This document shows positions 17,314 to 26,229 of a stretch of DNA of 64,000 nucleotides, piece by piece. The first letter of the stretch is position 1. Every line of letters begins with the position of its first letter. The notes below the pieces were generated by a model, which saw nothing but the letters and a program-made list of their open reading frames with translations, made no database searches and had not been told where the DNA came from. Position numbers and translations under genes: made by a program. This stretch comes from Mucilaginibacter aquaedulcis (GTDB taxonomy: Bacteria > Bacteroidota > Bacteroidia > Sphingobacteriales > Sphingobacteriaceae). The stretch spans positions 372,001-436,000 of the forward strand of contig NZ_JAUFPR010000001.1 of the NCBI RefSeq assembly GCF_030409325.1, written 5' to 3'.

Positions 17314-18366
17314 TTATATTCCCAGTGTTTTGCGGTTGAACGCATCGTCTGAACCGGATGCTGCAAAATCGTCAAAAGCACGTTCTGTAACCCGGATAAT
17401 ATGATCCTTGATAAATGGGGCACCTTCTCTTGCTCCATCTTCCGGATGTTTAAGCGCGCATTCCCACTCTAATACGGCCCATCCTTTATAATCATATTGG
17501 GTAAGCTTGCTAAATATTCCTTTAAAATCTACCTGACCATCGCCCAGTGAGCGGAAACGGCCGGCGCGGTCAACCCAGTTTTGGTAACCACCATATACAC
17601 CCTGCCTTCCGGTTGGGTTAAACTCGGCATCCTTAACGTGGAACATTTTTATGCGTTCGTGGTAAATGTCGATGTATTCCAGGTAATCCAGGCACTGCAA
17701 TACAAAATGCGATGGATCATAAAGCAGGTTGGCACGTTTGTGATTGTTCACTCTCTCCAGGAACATTTCATAAGTGATACCGTCATGCAGATCTTCGCCC
17801 GGATGGATCTCGTAGCAAAGGTCGATGCCGTTTTCTTCGTACACGTCAAGGATCGGTGTCCAGCGTTTAGCGAGCTCGTCAAAAGCGGTATCAACAATAC
17901 CTGCAGGGCGTTGCGGCCATGGGTAAACCATTGGCCAAAGCAGGGCACCGCTAAAGGTTACCGAAGCATTTAAGCCTAAGTTGCGAGAAGCCTGCGCAGC
18001 ATATTTCAATTGCTGTACGGCCCATTTTTGCCTTTCGGCAGGGTTGTTACGATAAGCTTCAGGTGCAAAACCATCAAAAAGCGCATCATATACCGGGTTA
18101 ACGGCTACCAGCTGGCCTTGCAGGTGGGTTGATAGTTCGGTGATCTCTAACCCGGCAGCGTTTACGATGCCTTTGATCTCATCGGCATAGGTTTTACTTT
18201 CGGCCGCTTTTTGCAGGTCGATAAAACGTGCATCAAGTGTTGGCAGCTGAACTCCTTTGTAGCCCAAATCTGCTGCCCATTTACAAATAGACTCCAGACT
18301 GTTAAACGGTGCTGCGTCGCCTATAAATTGCGCAATAAATATTCCCGGTCCTTTTATCGTAGTCAT
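17314..18366 (-). CDS. Cytoplasmic sugar phosphate isomerase/epimerase-like TIM-barrel protein
   Basis: This 350-residue barrel lacks a signal peptide, unlike the other three TIM-barrel proteins of the locus. Visible motifs are GVQLPTLDARF, ITELSTHLQGQL, LCYEIHPGEDLHDG, LLYDPSHFVLQ, FHVKDAEFNPTGRQG and AVLEWECALKHPEDG, with E, D, H and E residues placed as metal ligands. The gene is 7 nt downstream of the Gfo/Idh/MocA gene at 18374-19525, a pairing common in sugar catabolism. It may epimerise or rearrange the oxidised sugar after uptake. Confidence 0.85.
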   Translation of the reverse strand: MTTIKGPGIFIAQFIGDAAPFNSLESICKWAADLGYKGVQLPTLDARFIDLQKAAESKTYADEIKGIVNAAGLEITELSTHLQGQLVAVNPVYDALFDGFAPEAYRNNPAERQKWAVQQLKYAAQASRNLGLNASVTFSGALLWPMVYPWPQRPAGIVDTAFDELAKRWTPILDVYEENGIDLCYEIHPGEDLHDGITYEMFLERVNNHKRANLLYDPSHFVLQCLDYLEYIDIYHERIKMFHVKDAEFNPTGRQGVYGGYQNWVDRAGRFRSLGDGQVDFKGIFSKLTQYDYKGWAVLEWECALKHPEDGAREGAPFIKDHIIRVTERAFDDFAASGSDDAFNRKTLGI

Positions 18367-18373
18367 AATGTTT

Positions 18374-19525
18374 TTATATAGAAAAATCTGTCCACTTTTT
18401 ATCTGATTTGCCCGAGGCTATCACATTTTCAATAAATGCCATACCACGTACGCCTTCTTTTATTCCCGGGTAATCCAGTTCTTCAGGAGTTGGTGTTTTC
18501 CCTTCAATACCTGCTTTTACCGTTAAGGCAAAGTTGCGATACAGGTTGCCAAATGCCTCCAGATAACCTTCCGGGTGACCAGCAGGTGTGCGGGTATTAT
18601 GCTGCGCGAACGAGCTGGTGTAACCACCGCCTGTACGCCAAACCTCCATCGGTTTATCGGTATACATTAAGGTAAGCGAGTTAGCATCGGCCTGGTGCCA
18701 TTCTAAACCGCCTTTTTCGCCATATACACGTATCTTAACATTGTTTTCTTCACCGGCGGCAATCTGGGTAGCGGTTAGTACGCCGCTTGCGCCGTTGTTG
18801 AACTTCAGCAGCGCGGCACCGTCATCATCCAGTTTACGGCCCGGTACTACTACATTGATATCGGCACAGATTTTAGTAACCTCTAAACCACTCACATACT
18901 CAGCCAGGTTAAAGGCATGGGTACCAATATCGCCCATAGCACCCGCAATACCGCTTTTACCCGGATCGGTGCGCCATGAGGCTTGTTTATTATCATCCCC
19001 TTCCAGAAAGCTGCTGAGCCATCCCTGCGGATACTCCACATAAACTTTACGAATGGTTCCTAATTTTCCAGATTTAATGAGTTGTTTGGCCTCTTTGATC
19101 ATTGGGTAGCCGGTGTAGGTGTGGGTAAGGCAAAACAGTTTGCCTGTAGCCTGTACTACCTTTTCCAGCTCTTTGGCCTCGGCCAGCGAAAATGTCATGG
19201 GTTTATCCAAAACAACGTGGAAGCCGTTTTCAAGGGCTGCTTTTGCCGGTTCAAAGTGTACGTGGTTTGGTGTTACAATACTGATCACCTGTACACGCTC
19301 ATCCTCGGGCAGTTGTTTTTCTTTTTCAATAAGCTCGGTATACGAGCTGTAAACGCGGTTGGGCTGTAAGCCTAATAACACACCGCTGGCTTTTGATTTT
19401 TCGGCATTGCTGCTGAAAGCACCGCAAACCAATTCATACTCGCCATCTATACGGGCGGCAATGCGATGCACGGCGCCAATAAACGCGCCCTGACCGCCGC
19501 CGATCATTCCTAATCTTAATTTCAT
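18374..19525 (-). CDS. Cytoplasmic Gfo/Idh/MocA-family oxidoreductase
   Basis: The 383-residue protein has an N-terminal Rossmann motif (RLGMIGGGQGAFIG) and the EKP-type catalytic signature seen here as LDKPMTFSLAEAKEL. Its C-terminal beta-sheet domain includes GDIGTHAFNLAEYVSG, with D and H positioned as in sugar dehydrogenases. There is no export signal. In the cluster it could reduce 3-keto-sugars to the parent sugar using NAD(P)H, or interconvert inositol-like substrates. It is co-directional with and 7 nt from the TIM-barrel gene at 17314. Confidence 0.88.
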   Translation of the reverse strand: MKLRLGMIGGGQGAFIGAVHRIAARIDGEYELVCGAFSSNAEKSKASGVLLGLQPNRVYSSYTELIEKEKQLPEDERVQVISIVTPNHVHFEPAKAALENGFHVVLDKPMTFSLAEAKELEKVVQATGKLFCLTHTYTGYPMIKEAKQLIKSGKLGTIRKVYVEYPQGWLSSFLEGDDNKQASWRTDPGKSGIAGAMGDIGTHAFNLAEYVSGLEVTKICADINVVVPGRKLDDDGAALLKFNNGASGVLTATQIAAGEENNVKIRVYGEKGGLEWHQADANSLTLMYTDKPMEVWRTGGGYTSSFAQHNTRTPAGHPEGYLEAFGNLYRNFALTVKAGIEGKTPTPEELDYPGIKEGVRGMAFIENVIASGKSDKKWTDFSI

Positions 19526-19540
19526 TTGTAATTTAATAAG

Positions 19541-19641
19541 GGTATCAAGTAGTTAGTATCAGGTATCAAGATTAGCTATTGGCATCAAATACGAAGAGAA
19601 TTTTTCTTTGTCCTGATACTTGATACTAACTACTTGATACC
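19541..19641. repeat. Imperfect palindromic array (GGTATCAAGTAGTTAGTATC type)
   Basis: The left arm begins GGTATCAAGTAGTTAGTATC and the right arm ends GATACTAACTACTTGATACC, with a 40-nt centre. Each arm is itself made of short degenerate repeats of GTATCA. It fills the gap between two minus-strand genes. Confidence 0.8.
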
Positions 19642-19660
19642 AAAACTTGCCACTAATTTA

Positions 19661-20227
19661 TCACGTAGCCCAGGCTTTGTCGCCTTTTTTGTATGGAACG
19701 TTACCATCATAGCGTCCGGGTACGGCAATGTAGCGCAGGGCCTTAGTTGCACCAACTTCAGAAGTAAAGAAGCCCAGCAGGGTTAATTCTTTCATCATTC
19801 TGAAATAATGGTTAGGGTCTTCGGCTTTTTTGTTTTTGGTATATTCCTTTTGCTCAGCATCCAGTTCTGTAAGCAGCTCTGTGCGCTGTTTAGCATCGGC
19901 TTCCATAAACTTTTTGCCTAATTTTTTCTTGCTGGCTTCATCAAGGTCAGAGATACCTTTTACAAACACTTTCTGATCTTCAGGTTTGTAGCAATCCTGA
20001 ACCATCAGTGCCATAAATGCACCAACATTGGCCGCTTTAGCGCCCGGTGTACTGGTAGCAGGTAAAATGGTTTCGCCAATTTCATTGAACAAAGCAACGT
20101 TGTCTTGATCAAACAGTTCGTTTACCTTTTTTGAGGTTGATTTACAGCCCGAGATAAAAAACTCGGCACCTATAATGGTTCCTCCAAGTATTAAACCAAC
20201 CCTGCCAATAGCTTCTCTTCTATTCAT
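19661..20227 (-). CDS. Gluconate 2-dehydrogenase subunit 3-family protein (dehydrogenase small subunit)
   Basis: The 188-residue protein starts with a Tat-like signal (MNRREAIGRVGLILGGTIIG) and shows family features ALFNEIGETILPATSTPGAKAANVGAFMALMVQDCY and a C-terminal ALRYIAVPGRYDGNVPYK. In FAD-dependent glucose and glucoside dehydrogenases such small subunits accompany the GMC catalytic subunit and carry it across the membrane, since the GMC subunit has no signal of its own. It probably partners one of the two GMC proteins here, most simply that at 21800-23479. Confidence 0.85.
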   Translation of the reverse strand: MNRREAIGRVGLILGGTIIGAEFFISGCKSTSKKVNELFDQDNVALFNEIGETILPATSTPGAKAANVGAFMALMVQDCYKPEDQKVFVKGISDLDEASKKKLGKKFMEADAKQRTELLTELDAEQKEYTKNKKAEDPNHYFRMMKELTLLGFFTSEVGATKALRYIAVPGRYDGNVPYKKGDKAWAT

Positions 20228-20248
20228 AATTTGGTTATTGATTTACGT

Positions 20249-20325
20249 TAATTATTGGGTTATTGAATTATTGGATTATTGAATAATGACCTTTTCAAAT
20301 CATTAACCCAATAATCCAGTTATTG
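20249..20325. repeat. Imperfect palindromic array (TTATTGGGTTATTGAATTA type)
   Basis: The left arm consists of repeated TTATTG(G/A)(G/A)TTATT units, and the right arm ATTAACCCAATAATCCAGTT is its approximate reverse complement. The architecture matches the arrays at 19541, 23613 and 63291, but the base sequence differs. Confidence 0.75.
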
Positions 20326-20335
20326 CTTTTAAAGC

Positions 20336-21766
20336 TTACGCTTTTAATTTAAAGCCATCAGGATAATCCCTTTGGATGTATTTGTTAACCGCATCAAAGT
20401 TGGTAACCTTCATTGCTTTGTTATCCCATAGCAATTTAATATCACCACCTTGCAGGTCATGACCGCGTACGGCAAGGTTAGCCATTAACAAGGCCTCAGT
20501 AAGCGGACCAGCTTTATCAAATGATGAGCTTAGTTCAGTTTTACCGTATCCGGCTATACAGCCTTCAACCCACTGCGCGTAGTGACCTTCGGCACCGCCC
20601 GGTACACGAGCCCATTTTTTAGGCGCGTTTGCACTTGCAGTAAGTGATTTTGGCAACAGTGTTGCAGCATCAGAATAAGTGCTGGCATACATTTTACCTT
20701 TTGTACCAATAAACAGTGTACCGTTACCTTCTTCGCCGCCAAATTTTTCATTAGCTTCTAATTCAGCAGGCCTTTCAGGTGTAATACCACCATCCATCCA
20801 GTGCATGGTTACATCACCTTTGGTTTTATCTGTTTTAGGGAAAGTTAAAGTGATGTGGCTTGACGGAGGGCAGCTTTCAGGGAAACGGCCTTTTTTAAAC
20901 TCATCAACATAAACACTGCCTACGCTGGCCTGTACATCTTTAACATATTGTAAACCCAGTACACGGAAAGGAGCTTCAACAAGGTGGCAGCCCATATCGC
21001 CCAGGGCGCCGGTTCCGTAATCCCACCATCCGCGCCAGTTAAACGGCACCAGTTTATCTACGTAATCTTTTTTAGGAGCAGTACCTAACCACAGATTCCA
21101 ATCAAGCTCTTTAGGAATGTTTGGATCTGGCTGAGGCCATGCTATACCCTGAGGCCATACGGGGCGGTTTGTCCAGCAGTAAACGGTATGTACATCACCA
21201 ATCAAGTCGGCATCATACCATTCAGACATCAGGCGGGTACCATCATTTGATGAACCCTGGTTACCCATTTGGGTAACTACTTTATATTTTTTAGCAGCTT
21301 CTGTTAATAAACGGGCTTCCCAGATATCATGAGTCATTGGTTTTTGCACGTAAACGTGTTTACCTAACTGCATGGCACTGTAAGTGATGATAGCGTGGTT
21401 ATGATCTGGCGTTGAGATAGATACAGCATCAAAGTGTTTTGATTCTTTCTCAAACATTTCGCGCCAGTCTTTATAATACTTGGCTTTAGGGAAGTTGCCA
21501 CGTGTTTTAGCCGATCTTCTGTCGTCCACGTCGCATAGGTAGGCAATCTCTGCCTTCCCGCTTTTGTAAAAGTTGGCAATATCGCTCTGTCCTTTACCAC
21601 CGGCACCAACGCCGGCAATAAGTAAACGGTCGCTTGGGGCTGTGTAGCCTTTACCGCCCAGTACAAAACGCGGCACGATCATAAAGCTGGCCGCAGCAAT
21701 TGTACCTTTTTTCAGAAACTCCCGCCTTGATGCATTGGGAGTACTTTTGTCCTGTTCTTCAGTCAT
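20336..21766 (-). CDS. Exported Gfo/Idh/MocA-family oxidoreductase
   Basis: The 476-residue protein has a Tat-type N-terminus (ASRREFLKKGTIAAASFMIVPRFVLG), so it is probably exported folded with its cofactor. The Rossmann motif LLIAGVGAGGKGQSD, the catalytic VQKPMTHDIWEARLL, and GALGDMGCHLVEAPFRVL identify the family. Exported members from this group have been reported to oxidise or reduce glycosides at C3 using a tightly held nicotinamide cofactor. It lies between the GMC gene at 21800 and the small subunit at 19661, supporting a role in the same pathway. Confidence 0.88.
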   Translation of the reverse strand: MTEEQDKSTPNASRREFLKKGTIAAASFMIVPRFVLGGKGYTAPSDRLLIAGVGAGGKGQSDIANFYKSGKAEIAYLCDVDDRRSAKTRGNFPKAKYYKDWREMFEKESKHFDAVSISTPDHNHAIITYSAMQLGKHVYVQKPMTHDIWEARLLTEAAKKYKVVTQMGNQGSSNDGTRLMSEWYDADLIGDVHTVYCWTNRPVWPQGIAWPQPDPNIPKELDWNLWLGTAPKKDYVDKLVPFNWRGWWDYGTGALGDMGCHLVEAPFRVLGLQYVKDVQASVGSVYVDEFKKGRFPESCPPSSHITLTFPKTDKTKGDVTMHWMDGGITPERPAELEANEKFGGEEGNGTLFIGTKGKMYASTYSDAATLLPKSLTASANAPKKWARVPGGAEGHYAQWVEGCIAGYGKTELSSSFDKAGPLTEALLMANLAVRGHDLQGGDIKLLWDNKAMKVTNFDAVNKYIQRDYPDGFKLKA

Positions 21767-21799
21767 GGGTAATTTTGAATTATGAATATCTGAATTAAA

Positions 21800-23479
21800 T
21801 TAGATTTCTTTCTTTTTTAAAGCATCAACAGCATAGTTGGCCGCACGGGCGGTCATAGCCATATAAGTAAGTGAAGGGTTTTGGCATGCTGCCGATGTCA
21901 TGAATGAACCATCAGTAACAAATACGTTCTTGGCATCCCAAACCTGGTTCCATTTGTTAAGTACCGATGTTTTAGGATCACGGCCCATACGTGCAGTGCC
22001 CATTTCATGGATACCACGGCCCAGGAACGGATTATCGCTATGGCTTTTTACATCTTTAGCACCCATAGCTTCCAGCATTTCCTTAGCATCCTTTTCTATT
22101 TCGATACGCATTTTAAGCTCGTTCTCTTTCAGTTCGGCATCAAATGCTAAAACAGGTAGTCCCCATTTATCTTTCTTGGTTTTATCAAGGGTGATCTTGT
22201 TTTCGTGGTATGGCAATGTTTCGCCAAAGCCCCCCATACCCAGCTGCCATGAACCTGGTTCGGTAAGGGCGTCTTTAAAGCCACCGCCAATGTTCATTTC
22301 GGCAATATCACGGCTCCAGCCTTCGCGGCTTGCAGCGCCCTGGTAACCAAAGCCACGGATGTAATCACGTTTTTCGCCATTCAGGTTGCGGTAACGCGGA
22401 ATGTAGAAACCATTTGCCCTGCGGCCGAAATAGTATTTATCCTCGTAACCTTCTATCCTGCCCGATGCACCTACGTTAAGGTGGTGATCCATTACGTTAT
22501 GGCCAAGCTCGCCGCTGCTGCTGCCAAGGCCATCAGGCCATATGTCGGTAGCAGAATTCATCATGATCCAGGTTGAGTTGAATGTTGACGCGTTAAGGAA
22601 AACTACTTTTGCAAAGTATTCATAGGTTTGGTTGGTTTCGGCATCCAGGATCTCTACGCCTTTTGCTTTTTTGGTATCCTTATCGTACAATATTTTGGTA
22701 ACGATTGACCATGGCCTAACTGTTAAATTACCTGTTGCCATAGCAGCCGGCAATGTAGCCGATTGTGTACTGAAGTAAGCCCCGAACGGACAACCCAGCC
22801 AGCATTTGTTGCGGTACTGGCAATTGGTACGGTTGTTATGCGGCACGGTGATATTGGCGGTACGGCCAATAATCATGTGACGGGCTTCTTTATAATATTC
22901 TTTTAATCTTTTTGATACGTCTTTTTCTACCACGTTCATTTCCATTGGCGGCATAAAATCGCCATCCGGAAGTATAGGTAAACCATCTCTGTTACCAGAT
23001 ATGCCTGCAAATTTCTCTGCGTAGCTATACCAAGGAGCAACATCGGCATAGCGGATAGGCCAGTCAACAGCGATACCATCTTTTAAGTTGGCTTCAAAAT
23101 CAACATCGGCCCAACGGTATGATTGCCTGCCCCACATGAGTGAGCGGCCACCTACGTGGTATCCTCTAAACCAGTCAAATCTTTTTATCTCGGTGTACGG
23201 GCTATCCTTATCGCTTGCCCAATAATCTAAATTTGTTTCATTTAGCGGGTAATCGCGCTTTAATACCGGGTAATCCTCAATCATTTTCTGTGTGCGCCCG
23301 CCTCTGTGAGGAAACTCCCAGGGAGCTTTGTTGGCATTTACATAATCTTTAACATGCTCGATGTTACGACCGCGCTCCAGCATAATGGTTTTCAAACCTT
23401 TTTCTGTTAGTTCCTTGGCAGCCCACCCGCCTGAAATTCCTGAGCCAACGACTATAGCGTCATAAGTGTTTGCAGACAT
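21800..23479 (-). CDS. GMC-family FAD dehydrogenase with probable Fe-S cluster (first)
   Basis: The 559-residue protein has an N-terminal FAD-binding motif (GSGISGGWAAKEL) and a C-terminal GMC segment HEMGTARMG..NVFVTDGSFMTSAACQNPSLTYMAMTARA. C220, C226 and C230 (CQYRNKCWLGC) form C-x5-C-x3-C, the spacing known for the 3Fe-4S cluster of FAD-dependent glucose dehydrogenase. That argues for a dehydrogenase feeding electrons to a cytochrome rather than an oxidase. No signal peptide is present; export would rely on the Tat-bearing small subunit. Substrate is probably a sugar or glycoside (C3 oxidation inferred from context). Confidence 0.9.
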   Translation of the reverse strand: MSANTYDAIVVGSGISGGWAAKELTEKGLKTIMLERGRNIEHVKDYVNANKAPWEFPHRGGRTQKMIEDYPVLKRDYPLNETNLDYWASDKDSPYTEIKRFDWFRGYHVGGRSLMWGRQSYRWADVDFEANLKDGIAVDWPIRYADVAPWYSYAEKFAGISGNRDGLPILPDGDFMPPMEMNVVEKDVSKRLKEYYKEARHMIIGRTANITVPHNNRTNCQYRNKCWLGCPFGAYFSTQSATLPAAMATGNLTVRPWSIVTKILYDKDTKKAKGVEILDAETNQTYEYFAKVVFLNASTFNSTWIMMNSATDIWPDGLGSSSGELGHNVMDHHLNVGASGRIEGYEDKYYFGRRANGFYIPRYRNLNGEKRDYIRGFGYQGAASREGWSRDIAEMNIGGGFKDALTEPGSWQLGMGGFGETLPYHENKITLDKTKKDKWGLPVLAFDAELKENELKMRIEIEKDAKEMLEAMGAKDVKSHSDNPFLGRGIHEMGTARMGRDPKTSVLNKWNQVWDAKNVFVTDGSFMTSAACQNPSLTYMAMTARAANYAVDALKKKEI

Positions 23480-23612
23480 ATTTATTCGGTTAAATGGTTT
23501 TGTTTGTTAATTGGTTACTCTGCTAAATGTATGAATAAAAATTATTTTACAAATACTTCATTGTGTTTTTTTTACACAAAGGGTTTGTTGGTTTTAAATA
23601 GTGAACTATTAT

Positions 23613-23772
23613 AAGTTATGAGTAGTGGGTTTTGAGTTATGAGTACTGAATTTTGAGTATTACTTCTCTTCACTCAAAACTCATCACTTAAAACTGGTTC
23701 CTCATCACTCAAAATTGATAACTTAACAGTATCGCCTGCCAAATTTATATTTAAAACTCAATACTCAAAACC
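23613..23772. repeat. Imperfect palindromic array (GAGTTATGAGTAGTG type)
   Basis: The left half repeats (A/G)AGTTATGAGTA; the right half repeats its complement (CACTCAAAACTCATCACTTAAAAC and similar). It fills most of the 295-nt gap between the two GMC genes. Confidence 0.8.
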
Positions 23773-23774
23773 TA

Positions 23775-25490
23775 TTATGCGATATTTCCTTTTTTCATTT
23801 CACTAACGGCATGGTCAACAGCGCGGGCTGTTAAGGCCATATAAGTTAACGATGGGTTTTGGCAGGATGTGGAGGTCATGCAGGCGCCATCGGTAACAAA
23901 CACATTGTTAACGGCATGCATCTGGTTCCACTTATTCAGTATTGATGTTTTAGGATCATTACCCATACGTGCGCCGCCCATTTCGTGAATATCCAAACCG
24001 GGAGCACGATGATCGCTCTCGGCTTTAATATTGGTGAACCCTGCGCTTGTAAACATTTCTGTTAACTGCTCAATATAATCCTTCTTCATCTTGGCATCGT
24101 TATCATCATAATCCATCGAGATCTTCAATAACGGTACGCCCCAGTCGTCTTTCAGTTTATCATCCAGTTTTACGTAGCTGGCTTCTTTAGGTATGGTTTC
24201 GCCCATCATGTGCGAGCCTACCGACCATGGACCAAGATCATTTTTAGCCAGGTTTTCTTTCAGGCTGCTGCCCACGCCATCCCAGCTGCGGTTTTGGCGC
24301 CTGTAAGCACTAAAACCAGCAGCATAGCCACGTAAAAAACCTGTTTCCTGTTTGTGCAGATTCCTGAACCTCGGGATATAGCCGCCACCTGCCGGGTTGC
24401 GGCCGTCGGTAGTCCATTCCAACAGGCCATCATATTCGGCACTCATGTGAGCCGAATAGTTATGGAAGGCCACATATTTGCCCAGCACACCGCTATCGTT
24501 ACCTAAACCATTAGGGAAACGGTGCGATGTAGAGTTTAACAGCACCAGGTTAGTATTCATTGCCGCGGCATTCACGAAGATAACCTTGGCATAATATTCA
24601 ATGGCTTCCTTAGTGTTGGTATCAATTATACGTACGCCGGTAGCCTTACCTTTACTTTCATCATAAATGATGGATTGCACCACCGAATGCGGCCTCAGGG
24701 TTAAGTTACCCGATTTTAAGGCCCATGGAATGGTTGACGCGTTGGCGCTGAAATAGCCGCCGAACGGACAGCCACGCTGACATAAGATACGTTCCTGACA
24801 TTGTGCCCTGCCCTGATCAAGATGGATCTGGTTGGGTTTTGATAAATGCGCGCAGCGTGCGCTGATCACATGCCGGTTATATTTACTTTTAACATGTTTG
24901 CTAAAGTACTGCTCAACGCTGTTTAGTGGGAAGGCTGGCAAGAACTCGCCATCGGGAAGCTCGGCCAGGCCATCTTTATTGCCCGATATCCCAGCAAATT
25001 TTTCAACATAGCTGTACCATGGTGCAATATCGGCATAGCGGATAGGCCAATCCACAGCAAAGCCATCACGAGCGGGGCCCTCAAAATCAAAATCGCTCCA
25101 GCGCTGTGTTTGCCTGGCCCATAATAATGACTTGCCCCCTACCTGATACCCGCGAATCCAGTCAAACGGTTTATCCTGTATGTATGGGTGTTCTTTATCC
25201 TTTACAAAAAAGTGAGCGGCATCTTCATGGAAAGCGTAGCAGCGGTTTACCACCGGGTTCGCTTCCTGAACGGCCATCGGCATTTCGCCACGGTGCTCAA
25301 ACTCCCAGGGGTACATATTGGTGGTTGGATAATCCTTAATATGTTTTACATCCCGCCCTCTTTCCAGTATCAGGGTTTTATATCCTTTATCGGTAAATTC
25401 CTTAGCAGCCCAGCCACCACTCATCCCCGACCCAATTACAATGGCATCAAAAGTACGTTCCTTAACACTATCTATATTTAAATTGGCCAT
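23775..25490 (-). CDS. GMC-family FAD dehydrogenase with probable Fe-S cluster (second)
   Basis: The 571-residue paralogue of the protein at 21800 has FAD motif GSGMSGGWAAKEF, Fe-S-type C231, C237, C241 (CQERILCQRGC, again C-x5-C-x3-C) and the C-terminal block HEMGGARMG..NVFVTDGACMTSTSCQNPSLTYMALTARA. It has no signal peptide. The small-subunit gene lies immediately upstream with a 6-nt gap, so the two are very likely translated from one message and form one enzyme. Two paralogous enzymes in one locus suggest different substrates or anomers. Confidence 0.9.
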   Translation of the reverse strand: MANLNIDSVKERTFDAIVIGSGMSGGWAAKEFTDKGYKTLILERGRDVKHIKDYPTTNMYPWEFEHRGEMPMAVQEANPVVNRCYAFHEDAAHFFVKDKEHPYIQDKPFDWIRGYQVGGKSLLWARQTQRWSDFDFEGPARDGFAVDWPIRYADIAPWYSYVEKFAGISGNKDGLAELPDGEFLPAFPLNSVEQYFSKHVKSKYNRHVISARCAHLSKPNQIHLDQGRAQCQERILCQRGCPFGGYFSANASTIPWALKSGNLTLRPHSVVQSIIYDESKGKATGVRIIDTNTKEAIEYYAKVIFVNAAAMNTNLVLLNSTSHRFPNGLGNDSGVLGKYVAFHNYSAHMSAEYDGLLEWTTDGRNPAGGGYIPRFRNLHKQETGFLRGYAAGFSAYRRQNRSWDGVGSSLKENLAKNDLGPWSVGSHMMGETIPKEASYVKLDDKLKDDWGVPLLKISMDYDDNDAKMKKDYIEQLTEMFTSAGFTNIKAESDHRAPGLDIHEMGGARMGNDPKTSILNKWNQMHAVNNVFVTDGACMTSTSCQNPSLTYMALTARAVDHAVSEMKKGNIA

Positions 25491-25496
25491 GTTGTA

Positions 25497-26051
25497 TTAA
25501 ACTGCTTGTTTTTTAACCGGGTAAAATGCATTGTACCTGCCTGGTACCAATTCATAAACCACTTGTTTGGTCATAAAGTATTTAGAGGTGGTGTAACCGT
25601 TAACGGTTTGGCCCTTAACCAGGTTGTAAAAGGTTTTAAGCTCTGGTGGGTAGGTGGTGCTTTTAGGGTCTTTCCTATCCTTATCAATGGCTAAAAGTAT
25701 TTCTTCGCGCTGTTTGGCATCGCAATCGCTGAATGAGCGGTTATTTTGTTTTTTAACCAGATCAGTAAACTGGCCCATGCCGGTTATAAAATCCTGCTGA
25801 TCTTTTTTGGTACAGCAATCATCAACCATTTTTAGTACAAACAGGTGCAGCTGCAGATCCTTTGCGCCGGGCGTAGTGGTTTTAGGGATAATGGTTTCGG
25901 CCATATCACCTATCAGCTTTTCCTGATCGGCATCAATGTTAATATTTTTGAGGCCGATAGATGCCTTGCCCTTTTCCTGCATACAGGATGGCAGTATGGC
26001 GGCCCCTCCAATAATTAAAGCCAGATTTTTTATAACAGTACGCCTGTTCAT
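25497..26051 (-). CDS. Gluconate 2-dehydrogenase subunit 3-family protein (partner of second GMC)
   Basis: The 184-residue protein has a Tat/lipoprotein-like N-terminus (MNRRTVIKNLALIIGGAAILPSC), with C23 a possible lipid attachment site. The family core GDMAETIIPKTTTPGAKDLQLHLFVLKMVDDCC and C-terminal KQVVYELVPGRYNAFYP follow. It is 6 nt upstream of the GMC gene at 23775 and probably chaperones and exports it. It is diverged from the homologue at 19661, so the two small subunits are probably not interchangeable. Confidence 0.85.
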   Translation of the reverse strand: MNRRTVIKNLALIIGGAAILPSCMQEKGKASIGLKNINIDADQEKLIGDMAETIIPKTTTPGAKDLQLHLFVLKMVDDCCTKKDQQDFITGMGQFTDLVKKQNNRSFSDCDAKQREEILLAIDKDRKDPKSTTYPPELKTFYNLVKGQTVNGYTTSKYFMTKQVVYELVPGRYNAFYPVKKQAV

Positions 26052-26229
26052 ATATGGTAAATGGTTTTAGCAGCGCTTATTCGGATAGAAGGAACAACTA
26101 ATTGCACCTTGGATTTCTATTTAATATACTATGCCTGGATTTATAAACGATTTTCAAACTTAATAAAATTAGCAGCTTAAAAAAGAGCCAAACCTAAAAA
26201 TTATTGTGAGTGAATGTACCTTATTAATA

